From the NCBI RefSeq assembly GCF_018919205.1, contig NZ_JAHLQN010000001.1, positions 930,001-994,000 of the forward strand: DNA of 64,000 nt, written 5' to 3'. A program made the translations under genes and the position numbers. Origin of the DNA: Dysosmobacter acutus (GTDB lineage Bacteria > Bacillota > Clostridia > Oscillospirales > Oscillospiraceae). Within the stretch, counting starts at the first letter, position 1. Each line of letters opens with the position of its first letter. The notes under the pieces are model-generated. The model ran no database searches. It saw only the letters and a program-made list of their open reading frames with translations, and was not told the origin of the DNA. This document shows, piece after piece, positions 1 to 9,060 of the stretch.

Positions 1-2
1 AG

Positions 3-128
3 GTCTCCGTGCTCCGTTCCGCCGACCGCTGGTTCGGCATGACCTATCACGAGGACCGCTCCGCAGTGGCGGAGGAGCTGAAAAAGCTGCACAGCGCCGG
101 AACCTATCCCGCCTCGCTGCGGGCATAA
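3..128 (+). CDS. C-terminal end of an unidentified protein (cut by window edge)
   Basis: An open frame enters from the left edge and stops at TAA 126-128, giving 41 residues that include the string ADRWFGMTYHEDR and end in YPASLRA. The tail faintly recalls the end of sugar-phosphate nucleotidyltransferase-like proteins, but that rests on memory of similar tails and not on any visible motif. Too little is present to assign a function. Confidence 0.5.
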   Translation, partial: VSVLRSADRWFGMTYHEDRSAVAEELKKLHSAGTYPASLRA

Positions 129-201
129 AAGAGAAGGCTGAAGCAAATTTGACCCAAAGTTATAGTAAAGGATATTGGCTTTTTGCGGGAGGGAGAGCAG
201 A

Positions 202-2523
202 ATGCCCTTATCACAAAAGAGAATTGAAAACAAGAGGCAGGAGTCGGACGGGATGGGGAAAACGACGAAAGGCGTAAAAGAGGCCATTCAGATACCGGGA
301 GGGAAACCGTTTCACTACAAAGGGGTGCTGACCGCTTTATTTGTGTTGATTGTAATCGTCTCTTCGGTTATGATCTGGAACGCGGCAAGGCTGAAGCAGG
401 CTATCGACCTGAGAACCAGGATCTATGCAGAGGATGTGTCGCTGCAATTGTCGCGGGACATCGATTACCGGCTTCAGAAAAATGTCATGGATCTGCAGCT
501 TCTGGGCGACGGTGTACTGCAACTCACAAAAATAGGGGCGGCCGGCGACATTCAAGAAGTTTTGAGCAGGAGAGGAGAACTGCTCCACTTCAACGACCTG
601 TTTTTTCTGCAGCTTGACGGGACACTGCTCACCGCCGGTTCCCGGGAGGTGGATGGGGATATTTTGGAGGCGATGCAGACGGTCCTGAATGGAGGGGACG
701 GCGTCACCTTTTTAAATCAGGGCGGCATCCTCTATACCACGCCGGTGTTTGAGGGCGGGGAAGTCAGGGGAGTCATTGCCGGAGAGCGGAACAAGGAGAA
801 TATGCAGAAGCTGATCCGGCTGGAGAGCTTTTCCGGAAAGGGACTGACCTGCATTGTGGATTCCAACGGAGATGTGGTGATCTCGCCCACCAATCTGGAC
901 CCGTTTTTGCACCTTGAGGATGTCTTCATGGATGAGGGGGAGGACAGCCGGCAAACCGTCCAGGACATCCGCCGGATGCAGGAGGACATGAAGGCGAAAA
1001 AAAGCGGTTCATTTGCGTTTACCGCAGTGGACAAAAGCGAATTGACCCTTGCCTATAATCCGCTGGACAGTTATGACTGGGTGCTGCTGACCCTGATTCC
1101 CTCCGACCTGATTTCCCAACAGACGGACCTCTATATCTCTCAGAGCTTTTTCATCATCAACGGTATGATTTTCCTGTTTGCGCTGATCCTGTTTGTGCTC
1201 TTCAGGACCTATCGGGAGCACTTCGGTCAGATGAAGCGGCTTGCGTTTGTGGACCGCCTCACCGGGGCGATGAACAACACGGCTTTCCAAATCCGCTGCA
1301 GGGAGCTGCTGGAGGGGGCGCCGCCCGGTTCCTATACGGTGGTGCTCCTGAACATCAAGAACTTTAAGCTGATCAATGAGGAGTTTGACACGGCTGCCGG
1401 AGACACCGCGCTGCGCCGTGTGATGGAGGTGCTGTGCCGGCGCATCCGCCCGGAGGAGATAGCGGCCCGGGCTGACAGCGACAACTTTTTCCTCTGCCTG
1501 AAGGAAAGCGATCCGGAGACAACCCGGAGAAGGCTGGGGGAAATGGTGGATGAGATCAATGACACAAGGGAGCTGGCCCATCCTCTGACCATTCAGCAGG
1601 GGGCCTACCTCATAGAGGACCCCACGCTGGATATCACAATCGTGCAGGACCGGGCAAAGACCGCCTGCCGCGACGAACGCTCGACGCTGCGGGAAGGGCA
1701 GTGCGTGTTCTATGATATGGCGGTGACGCAGCAGCTGAAAAAGGAGTGGGAGCTCAACGAACTCTTTGAAAGTTCCCTGAAGAAGGGGGACTTCCAGCTT
1801 TACCTCCAGCCAAAGGTAAGCCTTGGAAGCAGACAGGTTGCCGGCGCAGAGGCGCTGGTGCGCTGGATCCACCCGGAAAAGGGGATGATTTATCCCTCCG
1901 ATTTCATTCCGCTGTTTGAGAAGAACGGGAAAATATGCCAGCTGGACCTGTACATTTTTGAAGAGGCCTGCAAGACGATTCGAAAATGGATCGACAATGG
2001 AGAGCCGGTACTGACCATTTCCGTCAATCTTTCCCGCCGGCACTTCCAGGGAGAGGACTGCCTAAATGCGTTTTATGCCATCGCGCGGCAATACCGGATA
2101 CCAAGGGACCTGCTGGAGATGGAGCTGACGGAATCCATTTTCTTTGACGACAGTACCATCGAAATCGTAAAAGGACAGATTCACCGCATGCATGAGATGG
2201 GATTCCGCTGTTCGTTGGATGATTTTGGATCGGGTTATTCCTCCCTTGGGATGATGATGGAATTTGATGTGGATGTGATCAAGATGGACCGCCGGTTCTT
2301 CCTGGACATCGACGCGCCGAAGGCCAGAAAGCTGATTGTCTCCATTGTGAGGCTTGCAAAGGAGATCGGCGCACAGACCGTGGCGGAGGGGATTGAGGCG
2401 GAGGACCAGGTGAGTTTTCTTGCCGGCATCGGATGCGACATGATTCAGGGCTATGTGTTCTCCAAGCCCCGCCCAGTATCGGAGTTTGAACAGTGGGCCA
2501 GGGAATTTTCCGCCGCCCAATGA
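202..2523 (+). CDS. Membrane-bound GGDEF/EAL protein, probable c-di-GMP phosphodiesterase
   Basis: About 773 residues. A first membrane helix (about 42-60), an extracytoplasmic sensor region of about 250 residues, a second helix (about 315-334), then GGDEF-like and EAL domains. The GGDEF signature is lost: the site reads RADSDNF, so cyclase activity is unlikely. The EAL domain (about 526-766) looks active, with EAL in AGAEALVRW, NLSRRHF, ELTES, DDFGSGYSS, KMDRRF and AEGIE. It probably hydrolyses c-di-GMP in response to an outside signal, with the degenerate GGDEF acting as a regulatory domain. I chose ATG 202 because a GGGAGG ribosome site lies just upstream; a TTG at 175 is in frame but lacks one. 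It is monocistronic, with a terminator directly after it. Confidence 0.88.
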   Translation: MPLSQKRIENKRQESDGMGKTTKGVKEAIQIPGGKPFHYKGVLTALFVLIVIVSSVMIWNAARLKQAIDLRTRIYAEDVSLQLSRDIDYRLQKNVMDLQLLGDGVLQLTKIGAAGDIQEVLSRRGELLHFNDLFFLQLDGTLLTAGSREVDGDILEAMQTVLNGGDGVTFLNQGGILYTTPVFEGGEVRGVIAGERNKENMQKLIRLESFSGKGLTCIVDSNGDVVISPTNLDPFLHLEDVFMDEGEDSRQTVQDIRRMQEDMKAKKSGSFAFTAVDKSELTLAYNPLDSYDWVLLTLIPSDLISQQTDLYISQSFFIINGMIFLFALILFVLFRTYREHFGQMKRLAFVDRLTGAMNNTAFQIRCRELLEGAPPGSYTVVLLNIKNFKLINEEFDTAAGDTALRRVMEVLCRRIRPEEIAARADSDNFFLCLKESDPETTRRRLGEMVDEINDTRELAHPLTIQQGAYLIEDPTLDITIVQDRAKTACRDERSTLREGQCVFYDMAVTQQLKKEWELNELFESSLKKGDFQLYLQPKVSLGSRQVAGAEALVRWIHPEKGMIYPSDFIPLFEKNGKICQLDLYIFEEACKTIRKWIDNGEPVLTISVNLSRRHFQGEDCLNAFYAIARQYRIPRDLLEMELTESIFFDDSTIEIVKGQIHRMHEMGFRCSLDDFGSGYSSLGMMMEFDVDVIKMDRRFFLDIDAPKARKLIVSIVRLAKEIGAQTVAEGIEAEDQVSFLAGIGCDMIQGYVFSKPRPVSEFEQWAREFSAAQ

Positions 2524-2541
2524 AAACCGGATAAAAATGGA

Positions 2542-2577
2542 AAAGAGCCGTCACGTTCACGTGACGGCTCTTTATTG
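2542..2577 (+). terminator. Intrinsic terminator of the GGDEF/EAL gene
   Basis: A perfect inverted repeat (AAAGAGCCGTCACG with CGTGACGGCTCTTT) followed by TTTATT, 20 bases after the stop codon. Confidence 0.85.
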
Positions 2578-2628
2578 ATTGAAGACCCGCTCCGCCGCCC
2601 AAGGGGGGCGGAGGCTGTAAAACCGGCA

Positions 2629-2793
2629 TCAGTAAATGACGTCGGACAGGATGGAGATCGCCATTGCGTCGGTGTCGCCGGGGTTGCAGAAGCGGTGGAG
2701 TGTGCCCGGTGTATGGTAGATGCTGTCATTTTCGTGAAGGATGATGGGCTCCTCCCCGGAACAGTGGATTTCAAAGGTGCCCTGCTGATCATG
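2629..2793 (-). pseudogene. Remnant of a small cupin-domain protein
   Basis: On the minus strand an open stretch of 54 codons ending at TGA reads like the second half of a cupin: GEEPIILHENDSIYHTPGT followed by LHRFCNPG. It has no start codon or ribosome site. An in-frame TGA at 2794-2796 and unrelated sequence lie upstream, so the N-terminal half is missing. I take it as a deletion remnant, next to a second remnant (MATE). Confidence 0.6.
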
Positions 2794-2881
2794 TCAATGC
2801 TTTTCGCTTGTACAAGACAGTTCGATTTTGAGAAATTTTGAGAAGACCAAGTGAAATGGAAAAAAGGCGGGGAGAAAGGAC

Positions 2882-3093
2882 TCATTGGGTTTCGGAGCCA
2901 TGGCTGGTCAGAGCCGGAAGGGTGAGCCACCTTCCCTGCAGCAGGCGGATCAGAAATAAAACGACCCGTATGCAGAGCTCCGCGCACATCGCCAGCCACA
3001 CCCCCACAAGCCCCACCGGCGCTGAGGCGTTTCCGCCCAGGCCCCCCACCATTGCGGCGTCTATGTGGCCGCTGCCAAACCAGATAAATGCTC
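2882..3093 (-). pseudogene. C-terminal remnant of a MATE-family efflux transporter
   Basis: The minus-strand frame ending at 2882 encodes FGSGHIDAAMVGGLGG, then GVWLAMCAELCIRVVLF and a basic LLQGRW end, typical of the last helix and tail of MATE multidrug transporters. The other roughly 380 residues are absent: upstream the frame runs into a hairpin and the tRNA-Leu terminator. It has no start site and is probably not translated. Confidence 0.6.
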
Positions 3094-3127
3094 CGCCCCC
3101 ATTTCCAACTGAAAATGAGGGCGGAGC
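3088..3127. repeat. Imperfect hairpin at the break of the MATE remnant
   Basis: ATGCTCCGCCC pairs with GGGCGGAGCAT around a 16-base loop. It lies exactly where coding similarity to MATE proteins stops. It could be an old terminator or a repeat involved in the deletion. Confidence 0.45.
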
Positions 3128-3149
3128 ATCCTGGCACGCTGTAAAATGG

Positions 3150-3186
3150 AAAAACCCACCGCAAGTGCCATGGCGCTTGCGGTGGG
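3150..3186 (-). terminator. Terminator of tRNA-Leu
   Basis: CCCACCGCAAG pairs with CTTGCGGTGGG, and on the minus strand the stem is followed by a run of T. It begins directly after the encoded CCA of the tRNA. Confidence 0.85.
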
Positions 3187-3271
3187 TGGTGCGGGCATGG
3201 GGACTCGAACCCCAACGCATTGCTGCACGAGAACCTAAATCTCGCATGTCTACCAATTCCATCATGCCCGC
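3187..3271 (-). tRNA. tRNA-Leu (anticodon UAG)
   Basis: Read on the minus strand: acceptor GCGGGCA pairs with TGCCCGC, the anticodon stem CGAGA/TCTCG encloses loop TTTAGGT (anticodon TAG, reading CUA), there is a long class II variable arm, a T arm TGGGG-TTCGAGT-CCCCA, discriminator A and an encoded CCA. It is about 85 nt including CCA. Confidence 0.95.
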
Positions 3272-3391
3272 GTGCCGGCACGGCGGGAAGCCGGGCTATC
3301 TTTGGCTATTTTAACACAGTTTCCTTGCTTGAACAACAGAAAAAAACAACGTATAATAAAAACAATTTGATTGTATTTGGAGATGAACAAA

Positions 3392-4231
3392 ATGCCAACT
3401 CCCCGCGTTGCCGCCATCCACGATATGTCAGGATTTGGCCGCTGCTCCCTCACCGTGGCGATCCCGGTGCTCTCCGCCATGGGCGTTCAGTGCTGTCCGC
3501 TGCCCACGGCCTTTCTGTCCACCCACACCGGCGGGTTCACCGGCTACACCTTTTTGGATATGACCGATGAGATGCCCAAGGTGGCGGCCCACTGGAGAGA
3601 GTTAGGGCTGCGCTTCGACGCCATCTACAGCGGTTTCATGGGCAGTGAGCGGCAGATGGAGATCACGGCGGAGTTCATCCGAACCTTTCGCCGGGACGAG
3701 TCCACTGTGGTCGTGGTGGACCCGGTGATGGGGGACCACGGGCAGAGCTATGCCACCTACACGCCGGCCATGTGCGACGCCATGGCGCGGATGGCCACGC
3801 TGGCGGACGTCATCACCCCCAATCTGACGGAGGCGGCCTTTTTGCTGGGAGTTCCCTATGAAGCGCTGCGCACCGATGCGCACGGATACTGCCGATGCGT
3901 GGAGAAACTGAGCCTGAACGGGAGACGGTCCGTGGTGCTCACCGGCGTCTCTTTGGAACCCGCAAAGATCGGCGCCGCCTGCTTTGACGCGCGCGGCGGA
4001 AAGACGGAGATCATTCAGACCACCTTTGAGACCAGGGAGTTTCACGGGACGGGAGACGTGTTTGCCAGCGTTCTGACAGGTGCGCTGGTGAGAGGCCGCG
4101 GCTTGATGGAAGCCGTGTCCGACGCGGTGGAATTTGTGCGCGACTGCGCGGCTTACTCGGCGCCCCAGAACCTGCCGGTGCGGGAGGGAGTGGATTTTGA
4201 GCCGCTGCTGTGGAAGCTGCACAGGGGATGA
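3392..4231 (+). CDS. Pyridoxal/pyridoxamine kinase (PfkB-like ribokinase fold)
   Basis: About 280 residues. It phosphorylates the 5'-hydroxyl of B6 vitamers in the salvage route to pyridoxal phosphate. Family marks: N-terminal HDMSGFGRCSLT, PLPTAFLSTHTGG, YSGFMGS, VVDPVMGDHG, ITPNLTEAAFL, and C-terminal FHGTGDVFASVLTGAL containing the anion-hole GTGD and catalytic Asp. Start ATG 3392 is preferred because TTGGAG lies about 9 bases upstream; in-frame ATG 3383 and TTG 3371 fit less well. It is monocistronic with its own terminator. Confidence 0.88.
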   Translation: MPTPRVAAIHDMSGFGRCSLTVAIPVLSAMGVQCCPLPTAFLSTHTGGFTGYTFLDMTDEMPKVAAHWRELGLRFDAIYSGFMGSERQMEITAEFIRTFRRDESTVVVVDPVMGDHGQSYATYTPAMCDAMARMATLADVITPNLTEAAFLLGVPYEALRTDAHGYCRCVEKLSLNGRRSVVLTGVSLEPAKIGAACFDARGGKTEIIQTTFETREFHGTGDVFASVLTGALVRGRGLMEAVSDAVEFVRDCAAYSAPQNLPVREGVDFEPLLWKLHRG

Positions 4232-4250
4232 ACCGGAACTTGTGAAAAGG

Positions 4251-4283
4251 GCCGCCGGAGCAGTGCTCCGGCGGCATTTTTTG
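4251..4283 (+). terminator. Intrinsic terminator after the B6 kinase
   Basis: GCCGCCGGAGCA pairs with TGCTCCGGCGGC and is followed by ATTTTTT. Confidence 0.88.
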
Positions 4284-4294
4284 CTGTGCAGCGC

Positions 4295-5557
4295 TCAATA
4301 CCGCCAGTCGGCGGGATCGTGGTTGCTGATGTCCGAAGTATTGGGCCAGGTCAGCTCCCCATCCTGAAGGATGTAGGGGATGTCGCTGTACACCAGCTCC
4401 CGGCCGTACTCATCCGTCACCACGGCGGCAAAGCAGAGCTGATCGGAGTCCTTTGTCATAGTGATATAGGTTCCTCCCGTCAGACGGAAAAAGGAGAAAT
4501 CCTCCAGGTCGCCGTGAAAGCTGTCCGGCTGATCGCAGGGCTCCAGCCATGCGATCAGGCTGCGGTTTTTAAATAGGCCCACCCGCACCGAGCCAATCTC
4601 CGACTGGCCGATGTCGCCGTTGACGGCGTACACGGAAAAGGCCGGCCGGGTGCTGACATAGGTTTCCGGCAGGGGGATCCGGCCGCTCTCATCCACCTTC
4701 TGATACAGCAGATGGTCATAGGTCATCAGATCCACGGCGGGGAGGGTGCTGGTATACAGGTCGCCAAAGCGCTCCAGGAGCTGAGTCTGGCGGGTGCCGT
4801 CGGCAGAGGTGAACACGGCGGAGATGTTGATGCTGTCCGTAAGGCGGCAGGCCAGCGTGGCGGTGAAGCCGCCGTTTGCTGCCCTCTCCCCGGGAATGTA
4901 GGAGACGCTGTCCGTGCCGTTGTCGATGGAGAACTCCACGGACATTCCCTCCGTATAGGTTTTGGGCACGGCGTGGACGGAGAAAGTGATGCGGTTTTCC
5001 TTCAGATCCGCGCTGGCAATCTCCGCTCCATAGTCGGCAGTGAGGCTGTTCTGCGCTTTCAGAATCTCCTCCACCCGGCCGGAGATGCCTCCGATCTGGC
5101 TGTCCACGCTCCGCTCCACCCGGGAGATGGAGTTTTGCAGGCTGTCGTAATTGCTGTCCAACTGCTTTACCCGGCTGTTCATACCCATCAGCAGAGCCAG
5201 CAGGATGCCGCAAAGGGCGAACAGGATGCGCACGTCCCACTTTCCCCAGGAGGACTTTTTTGCCGGAGGCTGGGCCTGGATATACCGCTCCACAATCTCT
5301 TCCACCATCTTCAGCTGGGTGTCTGTCAGCTCAGCCGGCGGGAGGTCCGAAGGAAGCTCCTCCTCCACGCCCAACAGCCATCCCACGGATACGCGGAACA
5401 GGCGGCTCATGGCGATCAGCTTTTCAATCTCCGGCAGCGTGGCGTCGCTCTCCCATTTATAGATGGCCTGCCGGGAGACGCCCAGCGCATCCCCCAGGGA
5501 TTCCTGGGAGAGGTTCTGCTCTTTTCTCTTTTGTGCGATTCTCTGTCCAATGGTCAT
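4295..5557 (-). CDS. Membrane-anchored XRE-family regulator with extracytoplasmic domain
   Basis: 420 residues. The N-terminus is a Cro/C1-type helix-turn-helix (about 1-60: IGQRIAQKRKEQNLSQESLG, then SRQAIYKWESDATLP). A linker and one membrane helix follow (about 108-128, FALCGILLALLMG), then a short coiled segment and about 250 residues of probable beta-rich outside domain containing ENRITFSVHAVPK. This is a one-component layout: DNA binding inside, ligand sensing outside. No obvious target gene is adjacent; it lies downstream of and parallel to ftsH but behind a terminator. The function of the C-terminal domain is not recognised. Confidence 0.75.
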   Translation of the reverse strand: MTIGQRIAQKRKEQNLSQESLGDALGVSRQAIYKWESDATLPEIEKLIAMSRLFRVSVGWLLGVEEELPSDLPPAELTDTQLKMVEEIVERYIQAQPPAKKSSWGKWDVRILFALCGILLALLMGMNSRVKQLDSNYDSLQNSISRVERSVDSQIGGISGRVEEILKAQNSLTADYGAEIASADLKENRITFSVHAVPKTYTEGMSVEFSIDNGTDSVSYIPGERAANGGFTATLACRLTDSINISAVFTSADGTRQTQLLERFGDLYTSTLPAVDLMTYDHLLYQKVDESGRIPLPETYVSTRPAFSVYAVNGDIGQSEIGSVRVGLFKNRSLIAWLEPCDQPDSFHGDLEDFSFFRLTGGTYITMTKDSDQLCFAAVVTDEYGRELVYSDIPYILQDGELTWPNTSDISNHDPADWRY

Positions 5558-5697
5558 TCGGGCGACCTCCTTTACACCATGGAGTATAGCAGGGAGCGGG
5601 GGAAAAAGGCCACCAACCGGCCGTTGATTTTTGTCAACCTCCGGTTAGCAGAGGCTGAATGCATTGGGACGCAGGGGCTGTGGAAAAAGAAAAGATG

Positions 5698-5728
5698 GAA
5701 AAGGCGCGCCATTTGGCGCGCCTTTTTG
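5698..5728. terminator. Bidirectional terminator downstream of ftsH
   Basis: AAAAGGCGCGCC pairs with GGCGCGCCTTTTT, with T-rich tracts on both strands. It sits immediately beyond the ftsH stop codon. Confidence 0.85.
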
Positions 5729-5729
5729 A

Positions 5730-7865
<2,136 letters not shown>

Positions 7866-7946
7866 GCAGATAAACTCCTTTCAGGAGAACAATTTTCCAG
7901 TCAATGTCAGAAAAACGATTGCGGAATTCTTCCTAAAAACAATGGA

Positions 7947-7975
7947 AGTATAGCACACAAAGCCAAAAGCTACAA
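7947..7975 (-). promoter_or_regulatory. Probable sigma-A promoter of ftsH
   Basis: Minus-strand TTGTAG, 17-base spacer, TATACT, about 80 bases upstream of the ftsH start. The -10 box is good and the -35 moderate. Confidence 0.55.
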
Positions 7976-8016
7976 GGCGGGAGCGGGTATTTTCTATGAA
8001 ATTTCTGTGAATTTGC

Positions 8017-8045
8017 TTTATCTTGTCCCGGGCACATGGTATAAT
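8017..8045 (+). promoter_or_regulatory. Possible promoter for rlmB
   Basis: A perfect TATAAT at 8040-8045 with a weak TTTATC 17 bases upstream. It is the only clear -10 box in the 400-base divergent region between ftsH and rlmB. About 225 bases of leader follow, with a GC-rich palindrome (GCGGGCCCGC) near 8088-8097; no riboswitch motif is recognised. Confidence 0.4.
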
Positions 8046-8269
8046 AACCGCGATACAGTCATTCTGGTTGATTTTCTGAAGATACCGCGGGCCCGCGGCG
8101 CATTGCCGGAGACGGCTTTGGAGCTTCACGGGTTTCCCGGCACCTCGCGGCCGCATGAGACAGGATGATTTTTTGACGGGAGGCCGCGAGGCGCTTTTGG
8201 CGCTTTTATAGTATGGACGGATTCCGCCGGAACACGCGGCGCTCCGGTCCTTGAAAAAGGAGTCATTTC

Positions 8270-9028
8270 ATGGAAAAGAACAGTTTTGCCGAGGCAGACG
8301 GCATCATCGAGGGCCGCAATGCGGTGATCGAGGCGCTGCGGGCCGGTGAACGCATTGATAAAATATACCTGCAAAAGGGAGAGACGGACAAGACCCTTGG
8401 CCACATCGCATCCACGGCCCGTGCCGCCGGCGTCGTGGTGGTGGAGGCGGACCGGCGGAAGTTGGACGCCATGAGCCGTACCCACGCCCACCAGGGCGTC
8501 ATCGCCCTGGCGGCGGTGCGGGAGTACGTGGCGGTGGAGGAGATTCTGCGCATCGCTGAAGAGCGGGGAGAGGCGCCGCTGCTTGTGGTCTGTGATGAGA
8601 TTTCCGACCCCCACAACTTAGGCGCGATCATCCGGACCGCGGAGTGCGCCGGGGCCCACGGCGTCATCATCCCCAAGCGGCGCAGCGCCGGTCTGACCGC
8701 GGTGGTGGGGAAGACCTCCGCTGGAGCGGTGGCGCATATGGCGGTGTCCCGGGTGCCGAACATCCCGTCCCTTTTAAAGGATTTGAAAAAGCAGGGGATC
8801 TGGATTTTCGGGACCGCCGCAGAAGGGGGCACGGCCCTGTACGACGCCGACCTGAAGGGGCCCGCCGCCGTGGTTATCGGCAGCGAGGGGGACGGGATGA
8901 GCCGGCTGGTGGTTGAGAACTGCGACTTTCTGGTCAGCATTCCCATGCGGGGGAAGATCAGCTCCCTCAACGCCTCCGCCGCTGCGGCCATCCTCCTCTA
9001 CGAGGCGGTGCGCCAGCGCCTTTCATGA
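8270..9028 (+). CDS. rlmB: SpoU-family 23S rRNA (guanosine-2'-O-)-methyltransferase RlmB-like
   Basis: 252 residues. An S-adenosylmethionine-dependent 2'-O-methyltransferase of the trefoil-knot SPOUT class. An N-terminal substrate-binding domain (GIIEGRNAVIEALR) precedes the SpoU motifs: SDPHNLGAIIRTAECAGA, the SEGDGMS loop and IPMRGKISSLNASAAAAI at the C-terminus. RlmB methylates G2251 of 23S rRNA, but substrate choice within the family cannot be read from sequence alone. A GGAG site lies close to the ATG. Confidence 0.88.
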   Translation: MEKNSFAEADGIIEGRNAVIEALRAGERIDKIYLQKGETDKTLGHIASTARAAGVVVVEADRRKLDAMSRTHAHQGVIALAAVREYVAVEEILRIAEERGEAPLLVVCDEISDPHNLGAIIRTAECAGAHGVIIPKRRSAGLTAVVGKTSAGAVAHMAVSRVPNIPSLLKDLKKQGIWIFGTAAEGGTALYDADLKGPAAVVIGSEGDGMSRLVVENCDFLVSIPMRGKISSLNASAAAAILLYEAVRQRLS

Positions 9029-9060
9029 GAGAACAGGACTTCAGCCTTGGGTGAGATTTG

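Noticed and set aside
1009-2043. Long minus-strand open frame opposite the GGDEF/EAL gene
   Set aside because: It is the shadow of a GC-rich gene with clear motifs; the product is His/Gln/Leu-rich with no domain and no ribosome site. The same reason removes the long frames opposite FtsH, the EF-G-like gene, D-2-hydroxyacid dehydrogenase, SelA, SelB, GrdE, GrdB and GrdC.
7881-8156. Minus-strand 91-codon frame upstream of ftsH
   Set aside because: It contains the ftsH promoter, has no ribosome site and shows no family similarity.
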